This document shows, piece by piece, positions 9,409 to 20,198 of a stretch of 35,646 nucleotides of DNA. Source of the DNA: Bremia lactucae (Eukaryota; Oomycota; Peronosporomycetes; Peronosporales; Peronosporaceae); the NCBI RefSeq assembly GCF_004359215.1, contig NW_027152029.1:1080246-1115891 (forward strand), written 5' to 3'. Every line of letters begins with the position of its first letter. Position 1 is the first letter of the stretch. Below the pieces are notes generated by a model. That model searched no databases, had not been told where the DNA came from, and was given only the letters and a program-made list of their open reading frames with translations. Position numbers and translations under genes: made by a program.

Positions 9409-9899
9409 GCAGTCCGTACATATATGGATATTGTCTTCAGATTTTCTAAGGACGATCATAAGAATAATGGTATTCTTCTTTTTGTTGATAGCTTCAGCAA
9501 AATAGTATAGCTTGCTGCAAACCCGAATCGACCATAGCCAAAGGCTGTGCTCGTGTCTTTATTGACACGATATTTCGACTTCATGTGTTACCCCGTGAAC
9601 TGGTCGCAGATCGAGACCATGGGTTCACGGCGGAGTTTTGATAGTCTGTGTTCAATTCAATTAAAAATGTCAACTTTTGGTCATTTTTGAATAAGATGGG
9701 TCGACAGAACGTGCATATCGTATCCTTGCGGGTGATACATCGCGGATACGTTCAATCTCTTACGAGTTGGAGCGAGTTCTTGCCGATAACAGAATTTCCA
9801 GTAAACGATTCAGTGCATGCTTCTACAAATCTAACACCGTTATTCGTGAATGATTTACGCCATCCAAGTTTACCCACTTTGTTTGAAATTGACTTTTAA
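9409..9899 (+). pseudogene. E1 integrase core, decayed
   Basis: The core begins 'TYMDIVFRFSKDDHKNNGIL' followed by 'FVDSFSK', corresponding to the strand that bears the first catalytic Asp. Later pieces are a frameshifted VFIDTIF.LH segment, then 'RGYVQSLTSWSEFLPITEFP' and 'NDSVHASTNLTPLFVNDLRH', the end of the core domain. The second Asp and the Glu are not preserved in a readable frame. The part from 9802 onward falls in the 5392-bp duplicated block. Confidence 0.75.
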
Positions 9900-10514
9900 T
9901 CAAGGAGGGGATGGACGCGCTCGAGCAAGGATCAATCTAGCCCTTGTTCATTACGCATTGACTCAACAGTCAATGCGAATGATACTAATGCTTATTCAAT
10001 CAACATTGAAGTGGACACGCTCAGTAATAACAACAAGGCTATTCCTGACTTTGATAACGATGCTGAAATACTTAGCAATGTCATTCTCCTCTTTGGTGAG
10101 AGCATTATTGTTCTCACTAAAGAGGAGAATGATATCTCCGCAGTGCGAACCGATCGCACTGAAGACAAAAGAAAGAAACCGAGTCTACAAGAAAGTTCCT
10201 GTTGGCTAGAGAAACAGTGGTCCATTTCGTACAAGATTCAATTGCTGATGCGGTGGACCGACAGAAAGCGAATTCTGACAGAAATGGAAGTGTCAATGTT
10301 CATTTATTTAAAGAAGGCGATCTTGTCCTACTATCTACAATATACTTACCCGAACCCTTTAGTGACGAATGTGGGCAGTAATAAATTACTGCCCAGTTAT
10401 ATCGGCCCGTTCCGTGTACTGCATCGCCAAGGCAATGCGTACACGATCGAGCTGCCTCGTAGGATGCGTACGCACCCTACGATTTATGTCCGACACCTCC
10501 ACCCGTTCCCTTAG
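9900..10514 (+). pseudogene. E1 integrase C-terminal domain
   Basis: The long opening 10011-10514 ends with 'SNKLLPSYIGPFRVLHRQGN' and 'AYTIELPRRMRTHPTIYVRH', the barrel-like C-terminal domain of Gypsy integrases. In another frame, 10200-10370 reads 'FVQDSIADAVDRQKANSDRN' and 'GDLVLLSTIYLPEP', so two compensating frameshifts lie inside. Upstream is an Asn/Asp-rich insert ('DTLSNNNKAIPDFDNDAEIL') and the strongest hairpin of the window (10081-10132). Confidence 0.7.
9954..10482. repeat. Inverted repeats in E1 integrase
   Basis: Stems are 9954-9962/9969-9977 (9 bp perfect, loop 6), 10081-10101/10112-10132 (21 bp with one G-T pair, loop 10), 10373-10382/10385-10394 (10 bp perfect, loop 2) and the near-palindrome 10458-10481. 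Just upstream, 9593-9605 pairs with 9615-9630 through a nested 8-bp and 5-bp stem, and 9552-9557 pairs with 9564-9569. Confidence 0.85.
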
Positions 10515-11045
10515 TACGAGACTTCTTTCGGCTCCGAATCACACCGGTAGACTATTGGTCTCGGGTTTAAGACTGAAAGTCTCGTGTCAGACGTCTTAAT
10601 TCATCCTTAAAGGATTAAATCGCTTGGCGAGATGTCACCAGCTCGTCGCGAAGAGTTTGATGAACCTGTTCATTCGACAAGTCGCCGACCGCAACTTGCG
10701 CTCGATTCTCCAATTGTTCGCGACAAACATTGTTCACCGTCGAAATGAAGGCATAACGACGGGAATGTTCATGACAACTTCCTCCTGTAAGTGCCGGAAG
10801 GCGCCACTTAGTTAGCCAAACTTGATTTATTCCATCCTTGCATCTATTGATGGACTCGAGTGGTGAGAAGAATTTCTTGTTAAACGCTTCTGAACTACCG
10901 CGAGGTGATAGGGTCCCAGACGATTTATCTCGTTCAATGACGGGGGTATCCACTCTCGCTGATAGTTAAGAACCTCGCTCCCAAGTAATGATGGACGTAT
11001 GGCTCTCATCCAACAGTACGATGAGACCCATCCTCTTCCATAGAG
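10515..11045 (+). pseudogene. E1 chromodomain region, decayed
   Basis: Pieces in shifting frames read 'EFDEPVHSTSRRPQLALDSP', a spaced FLVKRF segment at about 10875-10895, and 'QQYDETHPLP' at about 11005-11035. These correspond to the tail and chromodomain at the end of Gypsy chromovirus pol, which targets integration to chromatin. Minus-strand openings of 112 and 136 codons over the same bases (10615-10953, 10827-11237) are probably shadows of this tail. Stops are frequent. Confidence 0.5.
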
Positions 11046-11584
11046 ATCGAGCGCTTTGCGCGCTCTATAAAAGGATTGGAAATTTTTAATCTTTGCGTAC
11101 ATCTTAAAAGAGATGCACGTCCTACAATAAGGGTCGTTTAAGGAGTACGCTTCCTTAGGGGCATGAACCTCACCATTAAAGCAGCAGGGACATGGCCCCT
11201 CCACGAGAGGCAAAATAAGTCTGCCTCTCTTGAACAACGGTGCAGCTTAAAGCGTGGACCGACTACAGACCGATTTTTAAAACTGGTCTCGAAAGCAATT
11301 AATTTGTCAAATCAGACCTCGCGGCCTGCGCTTTGCACATTGTTCTGAATGAATATTTATCAAGCTTAAAACAAGTTCTCACACGTAAAAGCTGTCAGAT
11401 AAAGGCTGAGAGTCTTTATGGACAGCACGCTTTTTGTAACAAAAATACAACGCCGTCAGGAGATGCAAGTGGCATTTATGCAACCAGACGCAGTGTACCA
11501 AAAACATTCGCAATTTTTATTATCACGCCAAGGAAGATGTGAGCTTTTAATATAACGCCACGCAGCACAATCATGGAAGAAGAT
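11046..11584. other. E1 3' region, unassigned
   Basis: This lies between the pol tail and the LTR-like sequence, where E3 and A1 have an antisense ORF. No convincing frame is left. One + strand piece reads 'QEMQVAFMQPDAVYQKHSQF' (about 11458-11520). Inverted repeats occur, for example GCTGTC near 11390 with GACAGC near 11420. Confidence 0.35.
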
Positions 11585-12020
11585 CTGCAATTTACTTGTA
11601 CTCACAGCAGTACGATTAACATTGTACTGGGACGGGGCAATTTCGCTAGGACTGATAATAGTATAGGCAAGCTACACTGATAATATTACCTCGATTAATT
11701 TACGTATACCGACGTACAGAGAAAGGTTATAAGTAGCTAAGAAGTCTTAGCTACTTTAGGTCGATAGTAGGGCTTTGGTCTAGAGAAAAACTAAAACTGT
11801 ATTATATATTGAGTACCCACGAGGCGCTATACATAATTTGTTATTAATGTGTTTAAGTCAGTATATACGTTCAATGTATTGACTTATATGTATTAATAAC
11901 AAATTATGTAAAGCGCCTCCAGGTGCGCCGCTCAATCTAATCTTGTTATGATTGATTTGAACTTAAATTTATTCAATAAATGTAGCTATTGTCTGGTTGC
12001 CTCAATAAAAATGACCAGAT
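11585..12020 (-). mobile_element. Old LTR-like sequence related to the M1 and M2 LTRs
   Basis: Blocks appear in the same order and orientation as in the M1 LTR (4805-5164): TTAGCTAC, AAAACTGTATTA, CCTCC.GGTGCGCC and TTGATTTGAACTTAAA. I therefore read it as a diverged LTR of that family in minus orientation. Its ends are not clear and no primer site or polypurine tract could be placed. It differs from M1 by a long palindrome at 11821-11919. Confidence 0.45.
11821..11919. repeat. 99-bp palindrome with 28-bp arms
   Basis: The arm 11821-11848 is complementary to 11892-11919 with one mismatch in 28. Further pairing is possible inside (AAGTCA with TGACTT). It is absent from the related LTRs of M1 and M2. 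The copy at 17214-17312 belongs to the duplicated block. Confidence 0.85.
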
Positions 12021-14144
12021 TTATTAATATCGAAAATATTTAGTCAAAAGGTTGAAAAAGAAATGTTAACGACACCCCACCATTGAATACTATTAATTTA
12101 TTGGTCTTAGTTTGCCGCCCATCAATTTTCTTTGACAAAGTGCATTTTCTCTAACTTAATTATTCCTAAGGAATAAATTTAAGATCTCGAGAGAGACCCT
12201 GTTGGTCTGTGCTGCGCCGTGCCACTTGGTGGCGTGATCAAAAGGAGGTTTGCTTATATAGCTGGCGTTGAACTGCGGAAGGGGGGGCATCATATTCAAA
12301 GCATTTAAGTAATTCAATGAACAGGCAAAATGACAAAATAAAGTTAAGAGATCTTCAATTACAGATATTATACATTTCAGCATGGGACGACACATTGCTC
12401 GCGGCTTGTGGAAAGTAAGGCGATAATATCTCACGAGATGCTTCATTCTTATTCGACTGCAATGACGGCACAGAATGTGGTGCTACAAGTTCGCAAGTTC
12501 GCGAGCTCTGGCAAACTGATGATAGATATCCGTGCGGGATTCTTGCATTCCGCTACGTTTTCAGCTGTCAAATTTTTGCTCGGAAATGAATTATCACAGC
12601 TTATTAATGTCTTTACTGATTGCTCTCTTGTGGTATCAGTGTGAGCTTCGCTTTTGAGGATTCTGGATCGAAGAATTAACGGACGCTAGTGTCCAAGCCT
12701 CTTCGCGATACAAGGCCGACGTGATGCGAGGATTGCGGACGTCGTTGTCCTGTCACGCGATTCGATTGATGACGCGCTCTTGTCCGATTAGTGCCTATAA
12801 TCGACCAGGTCATGACAAATTCGATATATTTGACGATTGAAAATGCAGACATTTGCAACGAAATTGCGCCGCACGTGTTGCAGTAATTAAATAAGCAAGA
12901 GAGGCTTAAGAGAATAGAGAAGGAAGCGCTTGCTGACACAAATGAAGACAACTTGTTAGTGGCTTTGTTCAAGGCTCCTCGCCGTATTGGCTATGCTAAA
13001 TTTTAGTGACGGCCCAGAATTTCGTATCGCTTTGTTTGTCAGATACTATTAGGCCGTTCTTTGAAAAACCTCCATTTCCGCTTTAGTATTGCCCGTTATT
13101 ATGATGCGTTTCTGATTTAAAAATGTATCCGACACATCCAATATTAGGTAGAAATGAATGAGCTGTCAAAAAGAGTAGATTTCTGCTGTCGAGAAAAAAA
13201 TTGTTAAAATCGCCAACCCGATCATGCTCCACACGAAAATGAATCCACCAGATGCAGCCGCGTCTTGAGCTCGTTAGTGACCTCGTCAAAAGACTCAAAA
13301 CTGCACCCTTTTTGAAAGAGGCGAGGCCTTCGTTGGTGCCGAGCAGGGTGTTGGCAACATTGCTTTAATAGTGAAAGTCGGGCTTAGAGTAAGCAACAGA
13401 CGTGTTGAGGTCAAAAATATTTTGAATATGATGTGATGGCTGGTCACTGATATGTAAGAGAAAGAGGGGCATATTGTGAAGTTTTTTGAAAAGGGGTAAA
13501 TTAAGAAATTCGAGCCAAAAGAGGGGCATAAAAAGATATTTCTCTTATTATTAAATGGTGAGGTGCCTTTAACCGAAATGGGTTCCCTAATATTATTGTG
13601 CACTCTGTCAAAAGAATTGCAGCGGCACATTATCACCATTCAATTATAATAATTCGTCGGTGCGGTGCCATTAACCGAAATAGGGTGCCATTAAGATCTC
13701 TCATATTTTATAGTAATAATTTTAGGGAGCCGGTATAGCCCACACTCCTTTTAGAATAGCCCCCACCGCATATAAAATATTAACACTGGGTCCTTCCACT
13801 CATCCAAAAATCAACAATTATTCCTTTGGAATTCGTCTTTAGATTGCCTTTTTGGCCTTTGACATATCAAACCCCCTAAATCGAATAAGGGAATCGTGAT
13901 AGCCAGACACCCTAATTATCTACATGAAAGAAGTGTAATGGGTGTGACTGCCCCTGGGCACATCAGAAACCCGTGTTTTCGTTTGGCGATGTTAAATTTT
14001 CGTTTTTTTACAGGTGAGAAAAAGCCAAGAGCGCCCGCAATTGATTGGTAAGTCATAAACAGCAAAAAGAAAAAGCAGCAAACCTAGCAGCGAGGAAGAA
14101 GTTGAGCTGAAAATACGCGATAAGGGCAAGCACGTTAATTGGGA
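12021..14144. other. Unassigned sequence between E1 and E3
   Basis: No domain is recognisable. Openings of 60-114 codons (for example 12408-12644 +, 13295-13639 -) have no known motif. A repeated phrase GGTGCC.TTAACCGAAAT occurs at 13562 and 13664. A segment at 13717-13770 recurs near 27024-27080 in the other orientation. Confidence 0.4.
13717..13770 (-). repeat. Dispersed repeat motif, inverted relative to 27024-27080
   Basis: Its reverse complement contains AGTGTGGGCTATACCGGCTC followed by CCTAAAATT. At 27045-27080 the + strand has GGGGTGTGTATCTATACCGG followed by TTCCCTAATTT, and at 26869-26894 GGGGTGTGGCTATATCGG followed by TTCCC. Such motifs could be ends of a DNA transposon, but I could not pair two ends. 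Confidence 0.5.
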
Positions 14145-14747
14145 CGGACTAGAGTTGCCCCGTTAAGTACACTTTGTGTACTTAAAGAGATGGTCAATTA
14201 CTTCAGTGAAGTAATTAGACCCACTCAGATTTAACGTAACATTCGAAGCTCATAATGCCGACAAATGTGATGCGAGCCTTAAGCCTTCACATGTGCGAGT
14301 GCAAACGTCTTTAATGCTTGCGTCTTACTTAATAATTGCATCTGGGTGTGGCTCACATTTTGAACCCACCCATGTGTATGTGATGTCCCTGAGGGCATTC
14401 ACATTAGCGAGGATGATGGCTAGCGTCATCCGTTACGCGAGGTATCTTGAAAAATATGCTCGCAATACAAATTAGTGTCTATGGCATTTTAGGATTGGTT
14501 AAAAGAAGAAAAACTTAATACGATTAAGCAAAATCAGTCTGAAACTACTTCCTAGTTTACCAGTGCGCACGTGGAGACGACACATTGCTTCTCCCATGAC
14601 GTCACTTATACTAAGGCTTATAGTTCGTTGGGTGAGGTCGCTTAACATACTCACTGCACGCGAGAGAAGACGGTCAAACCGTTTCCTCGCTGTGCTGAGG
14701 TGTGTGCTTAAGTAGAGCGTGGCCGCATGAAGACGTGCCCGCCTACA
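14145..14747 (+). mobile_element. E3 5' LTR (copy in left block)
   Basis: It ends GCCTACA at 14747 and aligns with 26008-26527, by eye at roughly nine bases in ten. It starts near 14145 in a form that has lost the TGTAAC end. Relative to the 3' LTR it lacks about 15 bp (TGTGTTACACAATCC) and carries about 110 extra bp near 14225-14335. Two near-adjacent hairpins stand out: 14163-14172/14176-14185 and 14196-14205/14107+... positions 14207-14216 (10-bp perfect stems, loops 3 and 1). A primer site follows. Confidence 0.75.
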
Positions 14748-14749
14748 CT

Positions 14750-14767
14750 TGGTACCACTTGAAATCC
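14750..14767 (+). promoter_or_regulatory. E3 primer-binding site
   Basis: TGGTACCACTTGAAATCC begins two bases after the LTR end, with the TGG complementary to a tRNA CCA end. The tRNA is not identified. The same site is at 20143-20160 in the second block. Confidence 0.6.
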
Positions 14768-14805
14768 TTCCCACGATTTTCGCATCTCTGAGCGTGTACG
14801 TGAGG

Positions 14806-15193
14806 ATGACCCTCAATATCGATTAGGCTCATTTTCACCATCTCTCCGATCATCATCGAGAGTTGGCCGAGCATCTAGCTCAGGGACTTGGTGCAAAAGC
14901 ACTGGCCAGGCTCTTGAATAACCCTCCTGAGAAACGTGTTGCTTAGTTGGAGCAGTTTGAGGCGTTCGTGCTCGGACAGCGGAGAGCCGCGTCTGAGGTA
15001 CCGAGCCATGCTGCGACGGAATCCGTCACTCAGACCCAGGATGAGTTGAAGCGTGAGAAGGCTCGGAGCGAGGATCTAACAGGACTGTTGAGATGCTCTC
15101 CAGCCGGCCGCATCAGCCGAGGCCCATTCGGATGGACTCGCCCGAGCTCGATGAAACTGCAGCGCACACGATTGTCCACTAACTGTAAGCCGT
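14806..15193 (+). pseudogene. E3 gag start, cut at the N
   Basis: The ATG at 14806 opens MTLNID, then a TAG at 14824-14826, 'AHFHHLSDHHRELAEHLAQG', 'ALARLLNNPPEKRVA', a TAG at 14944-14946 and 'LEQFEAFVLGQRRAASEVPS'. Both stops could derive from CAG. A frameshift near 15085 leads to 'RPIRMDSPELDETAAHTIVH'. The sequence stops at 15193, one base before the N, in mid-gag; the continuation is at 20587. Confidence 0.7.
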
Positions 15194-15194
15194 N
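15194..15194. other. Single unknown base at a contig-like junction
   Basis: The only N of the window sits exactly between the two copies of the 5392-bp block. It probably marks a gap placeholder rather than a miscalled base. Confidence 0.85.
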
Positions 15195-15907
15195 TAAACG
15201 ATTCAGTGCATGCTTCTACAAATCTAACACCGTTATTCGTGAATGATTTACGCCATCCAAGTTTACCCACTTTGTTTGAAATTGACTTTTAATCAAGGAG
15301 GGGATGGACGCGCTCGAGCAAGGATCAATCTAGCCCTTGTTCATTACGCATTGACTCAACAGTCAATGCGAATGATACTAATGCTTATTCAATCAACATT
15401 GAAGTGGACACGCTCAGTAATAACAACAAGGCTATTCCTGACTTTGATAACGATGCTGAAATACTTAGCAATGTCATTCTCCTCTTTGGTGAGAGCATTA
15501 TTGTTCTCACTAAAGAGGAGAATGATATCTCCGCAGTGCGAACCGATCGCACTGAAGACAAAAGAAAGAAACCGAGTCTACAAGAAAGTTCCTGTTGGCT
15601 AGAGAAACAGTGGTCCATTTCGTACAAGATTCAATTGCTGATGCGGTGGACCGACAGAAAGCGAATTCTGACAGAAATGGAAGTGTCAATGTTCATTTAT
15701 TTAAAGAAGGCGATCTTGTCCTACTATCTACAATATACTTACCCGAACCCTTTAGTGACGAATGTGGGCAGTAATAAATTACTGCCCAGTTATATCGGCC
15801 CGTTCCGTGTACTGCATCGCCAAGGCAATGCGTACACGATCGAGCTGCCTCGTAGGATGCGTACGCACCCTACGATTTATGTCCGACACCTCCACCCGTT
15901 CCCTTAG
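15195..15907 (+). pseudogene. E1 integrase tail, second copy
   Basis: Same as 9802-10514, including the integrase C-terminal domain ending at 15907 and the 21-bp hairpin at 15474-15525. Probably an assembly duplicate. Confidence 0.75.
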
Positions 15908-16438
15908 TACGAGACTTCTTTCGGCTCCGAATCACACCGGTAGACTATTGGTCTCGGGTTTAAGACTGAAAGTCTCGTGTCAGACGTCTTAATTCATCCT
16001 TAAAGGATTAAATCGCTTGGCGAGATGTCACCAGCTCGTCGCGAAGAGTTTGATGAACCTGTTCATTCGACAAGTCGCCGACCGCAACTTGCGCTCGATT
16101 CTCCAATTGTTCGCGACAAACATTGTTCACCGTCGAAATGAAGGCATAACGACGGGAATGTTCATGACAACTTCCTCCTGTAAGTGCCGGAAGGCGCCAC
16201 TTAGTTAGCCAAACTTGATTTATTCCATCCTTGCATCTATTGATGGACTCGAGTGGTGAGAAGAATTTCTTGTTAAACGCTTCTGAACTACCGCGAGGTG
16301 ATAGGGTCCCAGACGATTTATCTCGTTCAATGACGGGGGTATCCACTCTCGCTGATAGTTAAGAACCTCGCTCCCAAGTAATGATGGACGTATGGCTCTC
16401 ATCCAACAGTACGATGAGACCCATCCTCTTCCATAGAG
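15908..16438 (+). pseudogene. E1 chromodomain region, second copy
   Basis: Same as 10515-11045. The minus-strand openings across it (16008-16346, 16220-16630) are again treated as shadows. Confidence 0.5.
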
Positions 16439-16977
16439 ATCGAGCGCTTTGCGCGCTCTATAAAAGGATTGGAAATTTTTAATCTTTGCGTACATCTTAA
16501 AAGAGATGCACGTCCTACAATAAGGGTCGTTTAAGGAGTACGCTTCCTTAGGGGCATGAACCTCACCATTAAAGCAGCAGGGACATGGCCCCTCCACGAG
16601 AGGCAAAATAAGTCTGCCTCTCTTGAACAACGGTGCAGCTTAAAGCGTGGACCGACTACAGACCGATTTTTAAAACTGGTCTCGAAAGCAATTAATTTGT
16701 CAAATCAGACCTCGCGGCCTGCGCTTTGCACATTGTTCTGAATGAATATTTATCAAGCTTAAAACAAGTTCTCACACGTAAAAGCTGTCAGATAAAGGCT
16801 GAGAGTCTTTATGGACAGCACGCTTTTTGTAACAAAAATACAACGCCGTCAGGAGATGCAAGTGGCATTTATGCAACCAGACGCAGTGTACCAAAAACAT
16901 TCGCAATTTTTATTATCACGCCAAGGAAGATGTGAGCTTTTAATATAACGCCACGCAGCACAATCATGGAAGAAGAT
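16439..16977. other. E1 3' region, second copy, unassigned
   Basis: Same as 11046-11584. No gene can be supported. Confidence 0.35.
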
Positions 16978-17413
16978 CTGCAATTTACTTGTACTCACAG
17001 CAGTACGATTAACATTGTACTGGGACGGGGCAATTTCGCTAGGACTGATAATAGTATAGGCAAGCTACACTGATAATATTACCTCGATTAATTTACGTAT
17101 ACCGACGTACAGAGAAAGGTTATAAGTAGCTAAGAAGTCTTAGCTACTTTAGGTCGATAGTAGGGCTTTGGTCTAGAGAAAAACTAAAACTGTATTATAT
17201 ATTGAGTACCCACGAGGCGCTATACATAATTTGTTATTAATGTGTTTAAGTCAGTATATACGTTCAATGTATTGACTTATATGTATTAATAACAAATTAT
17301 GTAAAGCGCCTCCAGGTGCGCCGCTCAATCTAATCTTGTTATGATTGATTTGAACTTAAATTTATTCAATAAATGTAGCTATTGTCTGGTTGCCTCAATA
17401 AAAATGACCAGAT
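16978..17413 (-). mobile_element. Old LTR-like sequence, second copy
   Basis: Same as 11585-12020, with the palindrome at 17214-17312. Confidence 0.45.
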
Positions 17414-19537
17414 TTATTAATATCGAAAATATTTAGTCAAAAGGTTGAAAAAGAAATGTTAACGACACCCCACCATTGAATACTATTAATTTATTGGTCT
17501 TAGTTTGCCGCCCATCAATTTTCTTTGACAAAGTGCATTTTCTCTAACTTAATTATTCCTAAGGAATAAATTTAAGATCTCGAGAGAGACCCTGTTGGTC
17601 TGTGCTGCGCCGTGCCACTTGGTGGCGTGATCAAAAGGAGGTTTGCTTATATAGCTGGCGTTGAACTGCGGAAGGGGGGGCATCATATTCAAAGCATTTA
17701 AGTAATTCAATGAACAGGCAAAATGACAAAATAAAGTTAAGAGATCTTCAATTACAGATATTATACATTTCAGCATGGGACGACACATTGCTCGCGGCTT
17801 GTGGAAAGTAAGGCGATAATATCTCACGAGATGCTTCATTCTTATTCGACTGCAATGACGGCACAGAATGTGGTGCTACAAGTTCGCAAGTTCGCGAGCT
17901 CTGGCAAACTGATGATAGATATCCGTGCGGGATTCTTGCATTCCGCTACGTTTTCAGCTGTCAAATTTTTGCTCGGAAATGAATTATCACAGCTTATTAA
18001 TGTCTTTACTGATTGCTCTCTTGTGGTATCAGTGTGAGCTTCGCTTTTGAGGATTCTGGATCGAAGAATTAACGGACGCTAGTGTCCAAGCCTCTTCGCG
18101 ATACAAGGCCGACGTGATGCGAGGATTGCGGACGTCGTTGTCCTGTCACGCGATTCGATTGATGACGCGCTCTTGTCCGATTAGTGCCTATAATCGACCA
18201 GGTCATGACAAATTCGATATATTTGACGATTGAAAATGCAGACATTTGCAACGAAATTGCGCCGCACGTGTTGCAGTAATTAAATAAGCAAGAGAGGCTT
18301 AAGAGAATAGAGAAGGAAGCGCTTGCTGACACAAATGAAGACAACTTGTTAGTGGCTTTGTTCAAGGCTCCTCGCCGTATTGGCTATGCTAAATTTTAGT
18401 GACGGCCCAGAATTTCGTATCGCTTTGTTTGTCAGATACTATTAGGCCGTTCTTTGAAAAACCTCCATTTCCGCTTTAGTATTGCCCGTTATTATGATGC
18501 GTTTCTGATTTAAAAATGTATCCGACACATCCAATATTAGGTAGAAATGAATGAGCTGTCAAAAAGAGTAGATTTCTGCTGTCGAGAAAAAAATTGTTAA
18601 AATCGCCAACCCGATCATGCTCCACACGAAAATGAATCCACCAGATGCAGCCGCGTCTTGAGCTCGTTAGTGACCTCGTCAAAAGACTCAAAACTGCACC
18701 CTTTTTGAAAGAGGCGAGGCCTTCGTTGGTGCCGAGCAGGGTGTTGGCAACATTGCTTTAATAGTGAAAGTCGGGCTTAGAGTAAGCAACAGACGTGTTG
18801 AGGTCAAAAATATTTTGAATATGATGTGATGGCTGGTCACTGATATGTAAGAGAAAGAGGGGCATATTGTGAAGTTTTTTGAAAAGGGGTAAATTAAGAA
18901 ATTCGAGCCAAAAGAGGGGCATAAAAAGATATTTCTCTTATTATTAAATGGTGAGGTGCCTTTAACCGAAATGGGTTCCCTAATATTATTGTGCACTCTG
19001 TCAAAAGAATTGCAGCGGCACATTATCACCATTCAATTATAATAATTCGTCGGTGCGGTGCCATTAACCGAAATAGGGTGCCATTAAGATCTCTCATATT
19101 TTATAGTAATAATTTTAGGGAGCCGGTATAGCCCACACTCCTTTTAGAATAGCCCCCACCGCATATAAAATATTAACACTGGGTCCTTCCACTCATCCAA
19201 AAATCAACAATTATTCCTTTGGAATTCGTCTTTAGATTGCCTTTTTGGCCTTTGACATATCAAACCCCCTAAATCGAATAAGGGAATCGTGATAGCCAGA
19301 CACCCTAATTATCTACATGAAAGAAGTGTAATGGGTGTGACTGCCCCTGGGCACATCAGAAACCCGTGTTTTCGTTTGGCGATGTTAAATTTTCGTTTTT
19401 TTACAGGTGAGAAAAAGCCAAGAGCGCCCGCAATTGATTGGTAAGTCATAAACAGCAAAAAGAAAAAGCAGCAAACCTAGCAGCGAGGAAGAAGTTGAGC
19501 TGAAAATACGCGATAAGGGCAAGCACGTTAATTGGGA
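17414..19537. other. Unassigned sequence, second copy
   Basis: Same as 12021-14144. No gene can be supported. Confidence 0.4.
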
Positions 19538-20140
19538 CGGACTAGAGTTGCCCCGTTAAGTACACTTTGTGTACTTAAAGAGATGGTCAATTACTTCAGT
19601 GAAGTAATTAGACCCACTCAGATTTAACGTAACATTCGAAGCTCATAATGCCGACAAATGTGATGCGAGCCTTAAGCCTTCACATGTGCGAGTGCAAACG
19701 TCTTTAATGCTTGCGTCTTACTTAATAATTGCATCTGGGTGTGGCTCACATTTTGAACCCACCCATGTGTATGTGATGTCCCTGAGGGCATTCACATTAG
19801 CGAGGATGATGGCTAGCGTCATCCGTTACGCGAGGTATCTTGAAAAATATGCTCGCAATACAAATTAGTGTCTATGGCATTTTAGGATTGGTTAAAAGAA
19901 GAAAAACTTAATACGATTAAGCAAAATCAGTCTGAAACTACTTCCTAGTTTACCAGTGCGCACGTGGAGACGACACATTGCTTCTCCCATGACGTCACTT
20001 ATACTAAGGCTTATAGTTCGTTGGGTGAGGTCGCTTAACATACTCACTGCACGCGAGAGAAGACGGTCAAACCGTTTCCTCGCTGTGCTGAGGTGTGTGC
20101 TTAAGTAGAGCGTGGCCGCATGAAGACGTGCCCGCCTACA
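19538..20140 (+). mobile_element. E3 5' LTR (copy contiguous with E3 body)
   Basis: Same sequence as 14145-14747. This copy runs directly into the primer site (20143-20160), the full gag and the pol of E3, and pairs with the 3' LTR at 26008-26527. The two LTRs have diverged by about a tenth by eye plus indels, so E3 is an old insertion. Confidence 0.75.
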
Positions 20141-20198
20141 CTTGGTACCACTTGAAATCCTTCCCACGATTTTCGCATCTCTGAGCGTGTACGTGAGG

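Larger units (their letters stand above)
9802..15193 (+). repeat. 5392-bp direct duplication, copy 1
   Basis: Every line I compared with 15195-20586 (offset 5393) is identical, including all open frames. It starts inside the E1 integrase (TAAACGATTCAGTGC) and ends inside the E3 gag (AAGCCGT). Confidence 0.95.

Noticed and set aside
11066..11076. TATA-box-like CTATAAAAGG
   Set aside because: It lies within the decayed E1 pol tail and has no associated gene.
10615..11237. Minus-strand frames of 112 and 136 codons after E1 pol, at first taken as another antisense gene
   Set aside because: The plus strand carries chromodomain remnants (FLVKRF, QQYDETHPLP) in this stretch, so these are more likely shadows.
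13295..13639. Minus-strand 114-codon opening (also at 18688-19032)
   Set aside because: It has no recognisable motif, biased low-complexity composition, and the two occurrences are the assembly duplicate and give no evidence of conservation.
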